Source: CALDTK01 sp965213735 | GTDB taxonomy: Bacteria > Bacteroidota > Bacteroidia > Chitinophagales > Saprospiraceae | Reading direction: 5' to 3' | DNA length: 64,000 nucleotides | NCBI GenBank assembly: GCA_965213735.1 | Contig: CBDCAB010000005.1 | Span: 1,612,001 to 1,676,000, forward strand | In this document: positions 43,901-53,900 of the stretch, piece after piece | Layout: each line of letters opens with the position of its first letter | Numbering within the stretch: position 1 is the first letter of the stretch | The notes under the pieces: model-generated | What the model was told of the DNA's origin: nothing | Seen by the model: only the letters and a program-made list of their open reading frames with translations | Database searches by the model: none | Made by a program: the position numbers and the translations under genes

Positions 43901-46900
43901 GATTTGACCACTAATGATTTTCAGGCTGCTAATATTGAGTATCTGGAATTTTGGGTATTGAGTCCATTTCTAGATGCCGCTAGCACCGAACAATATGAAG
44001 GTGATCTTTATATCGAGTTTGGTAATATATCAGAGGATATCATGCGCGACGGCCGCTTGTTTTTCGAGCAGGGTCTACCTGTAGATGACGGACCGAATGC
44101 GAATCGACCTGTAGACTTTACACCCTTCGGTCGTGTACCGCGCTCGGCCCCTATTTCTCCAGGATTTGATACGGATGAAGATTCACGTCAGCAGCAGGAC
44201 TTGGGCTACGACGGCTTTAACGATGAAAATGAGCGGGATTACTTCAGCGATTATGTGAATACGCTTCTTTCCGCTGGAATAGATGTGTCGGACGATCCAT
44301 CTAATGATAATTTCGTTTCTTTTCAAGATGTTCCCACTACCGAGACTACCCGTCGGCGCTATCTCAATTATAACGGTCCAGAAAATAATTCACCTACTCC
44401 TCAGGGTGGTGAATTAGCATTTGGATTTTCGCAGTTGCCGGACACAGAAGATCGCAACGGCGACAATACGCTTTCAGAAAATGAGAGCTACTTCCAGTAT
44501 CGTATTCCATTTCGACAAGATCGGAGCAGTCCTGATGGAGATGGTGCTATCGACCTGGAGCAGGCGCGCTACGTCACCCAAGTGCAGGTGTTAGAGCAGA
44601 CAGATAATCGCCCACGCATGCTCTGGTATCGCTTCAAGGTGCCGCTCGATCAATTTGATAATAAAGTCGGTTCTATCCAAGATTTCCGCTCGATCCGCTT
44701 CATGCGTATGTACATGCGCGGGTTTGAGCGCCCGGTCACGTTGAGGTTTGCGCGCTTGGATTTGGTGCGCAACCAGTGGAGACGCTATCAGCGCAGTTTG
44801 GCTGAGCCGGGACCGCAGATTCCGGGCATAGACCAAGCGGTATATTTTGATGTTGATGCAGTTAATATTGAGGAGAATACTGGTCGCCGTCCTTTTGGTT
44901 ATGTTTTGCCGGAAGGCATCCAACGCGAGCAGCAGCTTAATTCAATAAATAACGTCCAGCAAAACGAGCAGTCTCAAGTTATATCTGTCTGCGATCTTCC
45001 TGATACCAGAGCACGTGCGATCTATAAGATTGTAAATCTCGATATGCGTGTGTTTGAGCGACTCCGGATGTTCATTCATGCTGAGGAACTCGATCTCAAC
45101 GGTGGCACTGAGGCTCCTCAACTGTTGGAAGACGGCGATCTAGAGCTATTCATGAGGTTGGGCTCAGACTTCCAGAACAACTATTACGAGTATAAGCTTC
45201 CGCTTGAATTTACTCGTGAATCAGATATTGCTCCTGGCGCTTCTAATGAGGAGCTATCGCGAGCCATATGGAAAGAATCGAACGACCTCGACATTGTGCT
45301 GCAAGACCTTATTGCGCTGAAGAAAGAGCGTAATGCTGCAGACGTTGATCTCTCTCGCGTTTATGAGAGGATGTATGACAACGATCCTAATAAGACTATA
45401 GCGATTCGTGGTAATCCTAATTTGGGTCTGGTTAAAGGAATTATGATCGGCCTGCGCAATCCGCGTGGCGGAGCTGAAAGTGTGTGCGCACAGGTTTGGG
45501 TGAATGAGCTGCGCCTCAATGGCCTCGACGAGCAAGGTGGTGCCGCAGGATTGGCACGACTCGATATGCAGTTGGCTGACTTTGGATCAATTAGTGCGAG
45601 CGGCGCCTTTAGTACCATTGGCTGGGGTGCACTAGATCAAAAGCTAGCCCAACGTGCACGTGAAAGTCAGACGAACTACGACATCGCTGGCACCTTCGAA
45701 ATGGGCAAGTTTCTGCCCGAAGAGAGTGGTGTGCGGGTGCCGATGACTGTGGTGTACAGCAACAACGTGCGCAAGCCAGAGTACGACCCTTACGACCTGG
45801 ACATCAAGCTCAACGAGAAAATTAGTGAGGCCGATAATCCTGATTCCATTCGGGCTCAAGCGGTGGATCGAGTGGTGCAACGCGAGCTCAACTTCACTAA
45901 TGTGCGCAAGGAACGTACCTCCACTGGGCCACCCCTTCCCTGGGATATCTCTAACTTCTCGCTTAGCTATGTCTACAACGAAACTGATAGAACGAGTCCA
46001 CTTATTGAAGAGGATGAGACGCTCAATCATTATGCAGCACTAGATTATAATTACGCCTTACGGCCAAAACCTATCGAGCCGTTTAAGAAGCTAATCAAGA
46101 ATACGAAGTACTTCAATCTCGTGCGAGAGCTGAACTTCAACCCCGTACCGAGCAGACTGGCATTTTCTACGACTATGGATCGTACGCTACAGTCTACCCG
46201 CTACCGGTTTGCGGGTCCTGATCCAGCACTGAACACCTTCTATAACCGCAACTGGACATGGGATCGCGATTACAACTTTAATTGGGATTTATCGAAGGGT
46301 TTGCGGTTTCAGTTTAATGCTACCAATAGGGCCGTTATTGATGAAGCTCCCACCTTCGCACAGGATGGCCAGCTGTTTTATGAAAATGAAAACGACAGGA
46401 GAGATAGTGTACTGCGGGCGCTGTCGGACTTCGGCAGAAACAAGGCGTATCAGCATCGCTTCGATATTAACTATACACTTCCGACGAAGCAGATTCCTTT
46501 TCTTGACTTCTTGAATGTTACGGCGCAATACTCGGGCACCTACAATTGGAGTGCTGCAGCTCGAAACCTCGACTCTTTGGGCAATGTCATCTCAAATGGC
46601 AACCAACGGCAGGTGCGAGGCGACATTAATTTCGAGACGCTTTACCGCCAGAGCAAATACCTGCAACGAATCGAGAAAGGTAATGCTGCCGTGAAAGCGG
46701 ATGGCGCTGGTAAAGGCCGTGGTGGCATCCGTGATCGCGGAGGGGCTCCCGGAACTTTCGGCGGACGTGGAATGCCCGGCAAGAACGGCCGAGGTGACCT
46801 AGGTGATGACCCCTCGCCCGATAAAGACAAAATTGATGGTGCCGATGCCGATGATGCCAACGGTGCTACGGGCGCAGATAAAACTGCTGACGCGGGTGAC

Positions 46901-48463
46901 GCTGCTGCGGGCAAAAAATCGAAAAAACGCAAAAAGCGCACAAAACGCAAGAAGGGCCCAAGACAAGTGACGCAAGTAGAGCGGATTGCATTGCGGCCCC
47001 TGCTCTTGCTGCGTCGAGGTAACGTGACCTATAATGAGGAGTACGGTACCACACTCCCTGGATTTAAGCCGGATCATGAACTTCTCGGGCTAGCCGATGG
47101 CTTTGGAGCACCGGGCTGGGAATTTATTGGTGGACTGCAACCAGCTATTCGCTCAACTGCTGATCGCCTCAACGATCGCAGCACCTACCTCTACCAGCAT
47201 CAAGATTGGTTTAGCGATGCGATTACGCTCAACCAGCAGGTGTACCAGACCTATTCGCAAAATCTGACTGCACAGTTGAGCCTCGAGCCATTCAAGGACT
47301 TTCGCGTCGACCTAGACATGAACCAGCGCTATCTCGAAAATCACTCAGAGTTCTTCAAGGACACGCTGGTAGGTTCGGCTCAGGACTTTCAGCGGCTGGT
47401 GCCTGTGGATGTTGGCTCATACTCGATCAGCTATGGAGCGCTCAGCACCTTGTTTGGCAATGAGCCCGAAGATCTCTTCCAACAGTTTGAAGCGAATCGC
47501 TTAGTAGTGAGTCAGCGACTCAATCAGAATGGTCAACTGCACCAAGATTCTGCTTTCGCTGCTCAAGGCTACTTCGATGGTTACGGCCCTAATCAGCAGA
47601 ACGTACAGCTTGCTAGCTTCCTGGCAGCATACACAGATGATGATCCGAATACTGTGAGTCTCGATATCTTTAAGACCAGACCAAAGGTGAATTGGCGGCT
47701 GACCTACAACGGCTTGGCGAGACTGAAAGGGATGGATAAAGTGTTCGCTAGCTTTAGTCTTACGCACAGCTACAAGAGCACACTCACCGTCAACAGCTTT
47801 AATACAAACCTGCTTTACGAAGGGCCAACCACCATTAACCCAAGCACCCAGAGTTACTACTCGCGCCTTGTTATACCCGACCTTGTTATAAGTGAGCAGT
47901 TTAGTCCTTTGATCGGTGTTGATGCACGACTAAAGAACGAGATGAGCATCCGCGCCAGCGTCAGCAAGTCGCGCAACTTGGGCATGAGCTTCGTGGATAA
48001 TACTTTGGCTGAGCGGAGCAGCGAGGAGTGGAGTCTCGGCTATGGATACGTCATCAAAAATGTCGATCTGCTGCAGTACTTCGGGGGCAAGAAGAAGAAG
48101 CGGACGCGGAGGCCTCCAGCTGGTTCGGACGCTAATGATCCTGACGCCAATCCCAATGCTCGCGGCAGAACACCCGGACAGCGTGGTGGTCGTGGAGGTG
48201 GAGTTGGTAATGACCTCGAACTTCAGGTAGACGTTCGCTACTCCGATGATATCACGCTCAACCGCCAGCTCGATCAAGTTGGTCAGCAACCGACTCGTGG
48301 CTCGCGCACCTTTACCTTGAGCCCGAGCGCAGAATATGAAGTCAACCGGCAGCTAAGTCTGCGCCTCTTCGTGGATTATCGCCGCCAAACGCCGAAGGTC
48401 TCCACCAGCTTCCCCACCACCAATACGCAAGCTGGCGTGACGGTGCGGTTTAAGTTGAATTAG
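40943..48463 (+). CDS. sprA: SprA, outer-membrane translocon of the type IX secretion system
   Basis: 2506 residues, near the ~2400 of Flavobacterium SprA. A signal peptide is visible; its natural start may be Met7 at 40961 (MKSTLTFLSGILLLVAFGSV). Family landmarks are VNIDTRGNIDLTFGVDFRTV, GSQGLLGVRADLKFGHLKVT, WITNDRDQTEGVRELVALAD and GGTVYVDDFEGSSSGFDLKT. The C-terminus, GVTVRFKLN, closes the 36-strand barrel. SprA forms the pore for proteins with C-terminal sorting domains, four of which are encoded in this window. Two low-complexity Gly/Arg/Lys-rich insertions (about 1912-2010 and 2381-2425) are unusual. The gene follows ruvA as is typical. Confidence 0.96.
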   Translation: MDAKRRMKSTLTFLSGILLLVAFGSVEGAAARTPAESLQDTVPPITERDGDFITSGNNNAIDLRDPAAVTQEVEYDPITNRYIVTERIGESYFRSPTYLTFEEYNAYRERQQRQRYFDQLQGVSNNDGAGIDGLEDPIEAIDVQNDLIDRLFGGSEVNIDTRGNIDLTFGVDFRTVKNPAYTIRQQRQGGFDFKMNIQMNVTGSIGSKLQLSSSYNNNANFSFDRQLIKVTYNAAEFGEDQILQNIEAGNVSLPLRSNLIQGSQGLLGVRADLKFGHLKVTALASQQKTKRDEIEIQGGAQFQEYAVRADEYDENRHFLLSHFNRQQFEGALQNLPNVTSLFKINRIEVWITNDRDQTEGVRELVALADLGESLRLTDPSIDLNPGNGSSIGRELLPDNEANELYADLIADPSTRFKQNVTDRLQRPPFSFQQSTDFERVRARLLTPNEFSYHPELGFVSINVNVRPDQVLAVAYEYTYNGKVYKVGEFSNDLPVVTGVNADTSQGNAATGDLTVLFTRLLKSTTPRVDVPTWDLMMKNFYNIGAYQVNREDFRLDITYEDPGGGQKRFLPSSNLEGIPLIRVFQLDELNVQLDPQPDGIFDFVPGLTIYPRNGRIMFPVLEPFGKTLEDTINSQAQRERYVYNVLYDSTVVRAREYPEFNRFIIRGSYKSAVSNEISLGAFNVPRGSVRVTAGGQILREGQDYEINYGIGKITILNDAYLNSGVPVRVSFEDNAVFGLQNRSMVGLRADYEFSKKLSLGATYLHLFERPFTQKVNVGDDPINNRIYGLDLVYGDDAPWLTRIVDNIPGLSTKEMSTINFTAEAALLKPGHSKAIDVKKGEGGTVYVDDFEGSSSGFDLKTPINAWTLASTPQGNPLFPESRESNSTIINANRALLNWYRIDQQGRGARANEDPYAVQINPQDLFPGRQLNSFQNNALFTFDLSYYPRMRGPYNYDIPGGYPGLTAGLESTGELLEPETRWGGIMRDLTTNDFQAANIEYLEFWVLSPFLDAASTEQYEGDLYIEFGNISEDIMRDGRLFFEQGLPVDDGPNANRPVDFTPFGRVPRSAPISPGFDTDEDSRQQQDLGYDGFNDENERDYFSDYVNTLLSAGIDVSDDPSNDNFVSFQDVPTTETTRRRYLNYNGPENNSPTPQGGELAFGFSQLPDTEDRNGDNTLSENESYFQYRIPFRQDRSSPDGDGAIDLEQARYVTQVQVLEQTDNRPRMLWYRFKVPLDQFDNKVGSIQDFRSIRFMRMYMRGFERPVTLRFARLDLVRNQWRRYQRSLAEPGPQIPGIDQAVYFDVDAVNIEENTGRRPFGYVLPEGIQREQQLNSINNVQQNEQSQVISVCDLPDTRARAIYKIVNLDMRVFERLRMFIHAEELDLNGGTEAPQLLEDGDLELFMRLGSDFQNNYYEYKLPLEFTRESDIAPGASNEELSRAIWKESNDLDIVLQDLIALKKERNAADVDLSRVYERMYDNDPNKTIAIRGNPNLGLVKGIMIGLRNPRGGAESVCAQVWVNELRLNGLDEQGGAAGLARLDMQLADFGSISASGAFSTIGWGALDQKLAQRARESQTNYDIAGTFEMGKFLPEESGVRVPMTVVYSNNVRKPEYDPYDLDIKLNEKISEADNPDSIRAQAVDRVVQRELNFTNVRKERTSTGPPLPWDISNFSLSYVYNETDRTSPLIEEDETLNHYAALDYNYALRPKPIEPFKKLIKNTKYFNLVRELNFNPVPSRLAFSTTMDRTLQSTRYRFAGPDPALNTFYNRNWTWDRDYNFNWDLSKGLRFQFNATNRAVIDEAPTFAQDGQLFYENENDRRDSVLRALSDFGRNKAYQHRFDINYTLPTKQIPFLDFLNVTAQYSGTYNWSAAARNLDSLGNVISNGNQRQVRGDINFETLYRQSKYLQRIEKGNAAVKADGAGKGRGGIRDRGGAPGTFGGRGMPGKNGRGDLGDDPSPDKDKIDGADADDANGATGADKTADAGDAAAGKKSKKRKKRTKRKKGPRQVTQVERIALRPLLLLRRGNVTYNEEYGTTLPGFKPDHELLGLADGFGAPGWEFIGGLQPAIRSTADRLNDRSTYLYQHQDWFSDAITLNQQVYQTYSQNLTAQLSLEPFKDFRVDLDMNQRYLENHSEFFKDTLVGSAQDFQRLVPVDVGSYSISYGALSTLFGNEPEDLFQQFEANRLVVSQRLNQNGQLHQDSAFAAQGYFDGYGPNQQNVQLASFLAAYTDDDPNTVSLDIFKTRPKVNWRLTYNGLARLKGMDKVFASFSLTHSYKSTLTVNSFNTNLLYEGPTTINPSTQSYYSRLVIPDLVISEQFSPLIGVDARLKNEMSIRASVSKSRNLGMSFVDNTLAERSSEEWSLGYGYVIKNVDLLQYFGGKKKKRTRRPPAGSDANDPDANPNARGRTPGQRGGRGGGVGNDLELQVDVRYSDDITLNRQLDQVGQQPTRGSRTFTLSPSAEYEVNRQLSLRLFVDYRRQTPKVSTSFPTTNTQAGVTVRFKLN
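42809..42822 (-). repeat. Sister 14-mer GTTTTGCCGAAAGG (copy 5)
   Basis: Exact copy in sprA, read as Pro-Phe-Gly-Lys-Thr. A one-mismatch copy is at 44903 on the plus strand. Confidence 0.8.
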
Positions 48464-48707
48464 GGGGTTGGCCTGACCACAACATTGTTTTCAGCTGGGT
48501 GCTAGGTGCTGGGTGCTAGGTGCTGGGGGTGCCAAAAAAAGCAAGGCAATTTCGCATTGCTGCGAAACTGCCTTCCCGTACTCTCACTAGTTATGAAACT
48601 TAATTCGACACAGTACAAATACGCCGTGCAGCCGATTTTAGTTTCCGCGGGTGCAACATTTAGGAGGCTACAGCCAGAGAACCGGTATAATACCTAGATC
48701 TGGGTAG
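48464..48707. other. Intergenic region with GCTGGGTGCTAGGTGCT repeats
   Basis: No gene is seen. 48487-48530 holds tandem GCTGGGTGCTAGGTGCTGGG units that share their pattern with the C-rich repeats at 18011-18040 on the other strand. The rest is nondescript. Confidence 0.6.
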
Positions 48708-48748
48708 TAGCAAAAGCAAAGGGCCACCTTCAGGAAGATGACCCTTTG
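48708..48748 (-). terminator. Terminator downstream of the acyl-CoA dehydrogenase
   Basis: Arms 48717-48731 and 48734-48748 pair along 15 bases with two G-U pairs in RNA. On the minus strand the hairpin is followed by CTTTTGC, and it lies 47 bases after the acyl-CoA dehydrogenase stop. Confidence 0.6.
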
Positions 48749-48794
48749 TGAACGGTGTCGAATATTTTTAGCAGCCACAGGTGCGGCTAATCGC

Positions 48795-50606
48795 TTAGAA
48801 CGCGTAGCTGTTGGCAGCAAGTTGAGCGTCGGCTATCGCGGTGCGGTCGTTGCGAACGTGCGGTGTAGGGTACTTGGTAAACCGCTTGACCCCGAGAGCC
48901 AGCGTTTTGTGCACATCGCCTTCAGCAAAGGAAGCGAGCGCATCGTAGGCAGCCTTCGCCACGCGCGCCTGCGCATCGTAGGTTAGTACCCGAAGCAGGG
49001 CTTGGTAGGTCTCCTGCTTTTGCTTTTTGGTGCTGAGACCAGCCAGTTTTTGAACCCGCAAGAGTGTGGACTCCACGAGGAAAGTGTCGAGCATCATGTC
49101 GGCTACATTCATGAGTAGCATCTGCTCTTCTTTCATGTTTAATTTGCCATCCATCTGGTCTTTGGCGGCCGCACCGGCAACCATGAGGATGATCTTTTTG
49201 AAGTTCTCTACTGCGGCGGTTTCTGTGGCATACTCGCCTTCAATTTTCTCAAAGCTCGGCATGGAGGTGAGTTCCTTTTGGACGTTCCAAGCAGGACCGA
49301 CGATATCGAGTTGTCCCTTCATCGCCTTGCGCAGGAGTTGATCGACCATCAGGAGGCGGTTGATCTCGTTGGTGCCTTCGAAGATGCGATTGATTCTAGC
49401 ATCGCGGTAGGCACGTGCAGCTACCCCTTCTTCGGAGTAGCCCATACCTCCATGAATCTGCACCGTTTCGTCAACGACATAATCTAGTGCTTCAGATCCA
49501 GTGACCTTTAGTATAGAGCACTCAATGGCATACTCCTCGGCGCTGATACGCTTGGCTTCGGCAAAGGACTTGCCTGTCTCCATAAGCGCTTTATTCCGGT
49601 CTTGAAGTAGCTGAGAGACGCGGTATTGAGCACTTTCGGTGGCAAAGAGGCGAATGGTTTGTTCGCTGATCTTGTACTTGATGGCGCCGAAGCTGCCGAT
49701 AGGAACCTTGAACTGGTGGCGCTCGTTGGCGTACTTGATGCCCACTGCTGCATTGGCTTTAGCGCCTCCAAGAGCTAGTGCGCCTAGTTTGAAGCGACCA
49801 ATGTTGAGCACGTTGAAGGCGATGAGGTGACCTTTACCTACCTCCCCGAGAAGGTTGTCGGTAGAGACCTCAACATTCTCGAAGTAGACCTGGCGGGTGG
49901 ATGAGCCTTTGATGCCGAGCTTATCTTCTTCGGCTCCGAGGGTGAGTCCGGGCGTTCCTTGCTCAACGATAAAGGCCGTGAACTTGTCGCCGTCAATTTT
50001 CGCGAAGACGATGAAAAGGTCAGCAAAGCCAGCATTGGTGATCCACATCTTCTGACCGTTGATGAGGTATGTGGTGCCATCACCGCTGAGACGAGCTTCG
50101 GTTTTGGCCGCGAGCGCATCACTACCGCTACCGGGTTCGGTAAGGCAGTAGGCGGCCTTCATGGTGCCGTCGATTAGCTTAGGCAGGTATTTATGCTTTT
50201 GCTCCTCAGTGCCGTAGTAGAGGATAGGCAACATGCCTATACCGGTGTGTGCTGCAAAGCTGGTGGTAAATGAACCCGCCGGGCCAAGATCTTCGCAGAT
50301 AAAGGTATTGGTGTGGGTATCCATGGCCATACCACCTAGGTCTTCAGGCATATGGGTACCGAGTAGACCGAGTTCGGCCATTTTGCTGAGCAGCTCTACG
50401 ACCACACCTTCTTGTTGCTTCTCGATGGCGTGAAATTTCGGCCGGACTTCCTGCTGTATAAAGTCTTTGACCATCTGGCGCACCATGAGTTGTTCCTCGT
50501 TGGCTTCTTCAGGTACGAAGAGATCAGCGGGTTGGCTCTGGCGGATGAGGTACTCGCCTCCTTGCAAGGTTCGCTGTTGGAGGGAAGCTTCGGGTAGCTG
50601 CGTCAT
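48795..50606 (-). CDS. Acyl-CoA dehydrogenase (long form)
   Basis: The ATG at 50606 (MTQLPEASLQQRTLQGGEYL) is preferred. The frame to 50705 covers the upstream operator-like repeats. About 603 residues, longer than the usual ~380, with a C-terminal helical extension from ~440. FAD-dependent motifs: YCLTEPGSGSDALAAKTEAR, WITNAGFADLFIVFAKI, GIKGSSTRQVYFENVEV and QIHGGMGYSEEGVAARAYRD. It introduces the alpha-beta double bond of a fatty acyl-CoA. The substrate chain length is unknown. Two copies of GCGAATTTTCGC lie 26 and 56 bases upstream. Confidence 0.93.
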   Translation of the reverse strand: MTQLPEASLQQRTLQGGEYLIRQSQPADLFVPEEANEEQLMVRQMVKDFIQQEVRPKFHAIEKQQEGVVVELLSKMAELGLLGTHMPEDLGGMAMDTHTNTFICEDLGPAGSFTTSFAAHTGIGMLPILYYGTEEQKHKYLPKLIDGTMKAAYCLTEPGSGSDALAAKTEARLSGDGTTYLINGQKMWITNAGFADLFIVFAKIDGDKFTAFIVEQGTPGLTLGAEEDKLGIKGSSTRQVYFENVEVSTDNLLGEVGKGHLIAFNVLNIGRFKLGALALGGAKANAAVGIKYANERHQFKVPIGSFGAIKYKISEQTIRLFATESAQYRVSQLLQDRNKALMETGKSFAEAKRISAEEYAIECSILKVTGSEALDYVVDETVQIHGGMGYSEEGVAARAYRDARINRIFEGTNEINRLLMVDQLLRKAMKGQLDIVGPAWNVQKELTSMPSFEKIEGEYATETAAVENFKKIILMVAGAAAKDQMDGKLNMKEEQMLLMNVADMMLDTFLVESTLLRVQKLAGLSTKKQKQETYQALLRVLTYDAQARVAKAAYDALASFAEGDVHKTLALGVKRFTKYPTPHVRNDRTAIADAQLAANSYAF

Positions 50607-50631
50607 GTGTGGGGTGGCTAAAATTGCTCTA

Positions 50632-50673
50632 GCGAAAATTCGCTGAAAGGTACAACGTCTAGCGAAAATTCGC
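50632..50673 (-). promoter_or_regulatory. Two tandem GCGAATTTTCGC candidate operators upstream of acyl-CoA dehydrogenase
   Basis: Exact 12-mers at 50632-50643 and 50662-50673 (each within the slightly longer AGCGAATTTTCGCT-type repeat), 30 bases apart centre to centre. Three turns of helix separate them, consistent with two dimers on one face. The rest of the 317 bases between this gene and susC holds nothing else recognisable. Confidence 0.45.
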
Positions 50674-50923
50674 TGGCTGCTATTGTGTAGAGGCTTGTAG
50701 GGCAAAGGCGGTGCCGGATTTGTTTTGCGAAAGCGTAACAGGGACGAGCCTCCACGCCCGCATGCGTAGCAATATTAGCTTGATCAATGGCTGCAGATGG
50801 TTGGAAATGCCAATCTTCAGGCTTGTGGCGGTGCAGATATCCAAACCATGTTTGGGCAAAACTTAGCAACGTGAACAGAAGTTTAAGTTTCGTAGTTTTA
50901 CCCAACACGCTACACACAGCTAC

Positions 50924-53900
50924 ATGGCGAGAAAACTACCCCTCCTCCAACAAGTCTGGTCAAGTGCATATAGCAGCTACACCTTAACGGTGGTGCTCCT
51001 CCTGGTGTGCACGCTCAGTTATGGGCAAAATGTGACTGGGACTGTTGTTGATGCCTCCGGCGAACCGCTGATTGGGGCTGCTATCCTCGTGCTTGGCACT
51101 GATCGTGGAGCAATTACTGACATCGATGGATCTTTTAGCGTCCAGGCGGAGCCGAACGATTCGCTGCGCATTACCTACGTCGGCTACAGTTCGCAAGTAG
51201 TGGGTGTCAATAACCGCTCTCGCGTAGAAATTGTCTTAGCCGATGATGTAGCTACACTGCAGGAGGTCGTGTTGACGGGTTACCGCAGTGAGCAAAAGCG
51301 CACTACTACAGGTGCTATATCGACCGTTGATTTTTCGGAAGTAGAAGAGCTGCCTGTGCTCGGCGTGGATCAGGCACTGCAAGGTCGAGCAGCCGGTGTA
51401 CAAGTGACTAATTCCACTGGAGCTCCTGGTGCTGATGTGGATATCCGTATACGGGGTGTGGCTTCAGTTAATGGTAGCAGTCCACTTTATATTGTAGATG
51501 GTGTTCCGATTGAAGGTGGGTTAAATCTTCTTGCACCTGGAGATATTGCGAGTATAACTATTCTTAAGGATGCCTCTGCCAGTATTTATGGTGCGCGTGC
51601 CGCTAACGGTGTGGTATTAATTACTACTAAGCGAGGAGCTGAAGGCAAGCCAGTGGTAACCTTTGATAGTTATGTTGGTGTGCAGCGTGTAGGTAATTTA
51701 CCAGAGTTACTAAATGCTGAGGAGTTTGTGCTTTTGCAAAACGAGGCAATCACTAATACCAATGTTCAACGGGAAGAACGTGGGCAAGATCCACTCCCGC
51801 TCAACACGGATAACGTTGACTCTCTCCCGGATGTGGACTGGCTAGATGCCGTGTTTCGCACAGCCCCAGTACAATCATATCGCATTGGGGTAAGTGGCGC
51901 CAGCGATCGAGTAAACTACTTAGTTAGTGGAAACTATCTAAATCAACGCGGAATCCTACACAATTCCGGTTTTGATCGCTATACATTTCGGGTTAATACG
52001 GGAGTGGATATAAGCGATCAGCTTCGGGTAGGGAGCAATCTCAGCGCCTCACGTACTTCACAAGATGTAGTCGGCGCTTCAGGTGATGGCCTTGGTGGCA
52101 ACGGTGGAGGAGTAATACGTTATGCGCTGCTACGGCCGCCGGCGATACCCAGATCCAATGAAGATGGGACTCCAACAGATCTACCTTCAGATATTGCCTT
52201 TTATGGTGATGCCTATAATCCTGTGACGCTATTGGAGAAATATGATTGGGTGCAGAATCGCGAGCGCTTGTTAGGTAATGTATATGCAGAATATAAGCCT
52301 ATGAGCTCTCTGCTGTTTCGCACGAGCTTAGGTCTCGATCGACTGCAGGGACGTGAAAAGCGCTTTAACGAGACCTTTGGTGACTTCGACCGCATAAATG
52401 CCACTAATTCGCTAACTGTTCGTGAAAATCAAGAAGCGGTTCTCACCTGGACTACGACCGCTGGCTACGAAAAGCAGTTTTCTGAAGTGTTTTCACTCGA
52501 TGGACTTGTAGGTTTAGAAGTTATTCAACGTCAAGGTGGCGGTACGTTTGGGTCACGGTCTGGCTTTCCCAACCAGGCACCTAATTTCCGTTTTCTAGGC
52601 GTTGGAACATCACAGCAATTTGCGGATGAGTTTGCCTATGCCAGCGGCTTGTTTTCTGTTTTTGCGCAAGCGAAAGGAGGCTTTTTTGATCGCTATTACC
52701 TTACTGCAACGCTGCGCCGAGATGGATCGAGCCGCTTTGGATCCAACAATCGCTTCGGCTACTTTCCTAGCCTTGCCTTCGCCTGGAGTGTGCTTGACGA
52801 ACCTGGTTTGGCTAGTCTGCGCGATGGAGCCCTAAGTTCGCTAAAGTTGCGTGCCAGCTATGGAGTGCTAGGCAATCAAAATATTGGTGATTACAGTTTT
52901 GCAAGTATAATTTCCGAAACCCAAGGCTATACGTTTGGTGAGAATATAGCTCGCAGTCTCACGGTAGGACAGTTGGGAAATCCGGACTTGCGCTGGGAGC
53001 GAAATACGCAGATTAATATAGGGGCTGATTTAGGTTTATGGGAGGGTGCGGTACAACTTAGTGCGAATGCTTTTGAGATTGAAACAGAGGATATGTTGGT
53101 AGCTGTACCCTTAAGTTTTGTAGGTGGAGCTGCCTCCGCGCCCTTTGTTAATGCTGGCTCGGTGCGCAACCGCGGCTTGGAGCTTGAAGCAACGGTGCGT
53201 GGCGGGAATAGTGTGCGCTGGTCTATAGCTGCCAATGCTTCACTCGTGAAGAATGAGGTGCTGTCGCTGGGTAGTGGCTTGCCTATTCTCGCAGGTTCGA
53301 CTGGTGGTCAAGTGGCTTTTATTACCCGTACAGAACCTGGCCATCCCATCGGCAGCTTCTATTTGTATGAAGCTGATGGACTTTTCCAGACTCAAGAGGA
53401 AATCGATGCGCACCTGGGGCTGGATAGTAGAGGCGAGCCTGCCCTCTTGCAGCCTAATGCCGTACCCGGGGATGTCCGCTTCGTCGACCGCAATGGCGAC
53501 GGGCAACTAAATGACGAAGATCGCTTTCATGCCGGCAATCCCCAGCCAAATATGACTTATGGTGTGGCCGGAGATATTGCTTGGCGTGGTTTTGATCTTC
53601 AGATGTTCTGGCAGGGAGTAGAGGGCAACGAAATCTTTCAGTACCAGCGCCGCATTAGTGAAGATGCGTCACGTCCATTCAACAGTTATTCCACTCTGCT
53701 CGATCGATGGACTGGTCCGGGAACAAGTACTACTGTTCCGCGAGTTGCTCGAATAGATTACAATGATAATTTGCGCAACTCGACCCGGTTCTTGGAAGAC
53801 GGTAGTTATCTGCGTCTGAAAACTTTAACGTTAGGCTATAGCTTCCGCACTGAGCCCATAGCCTGGGTAGATGCACTGCGCGTGTACGTGAGTGCTTATA

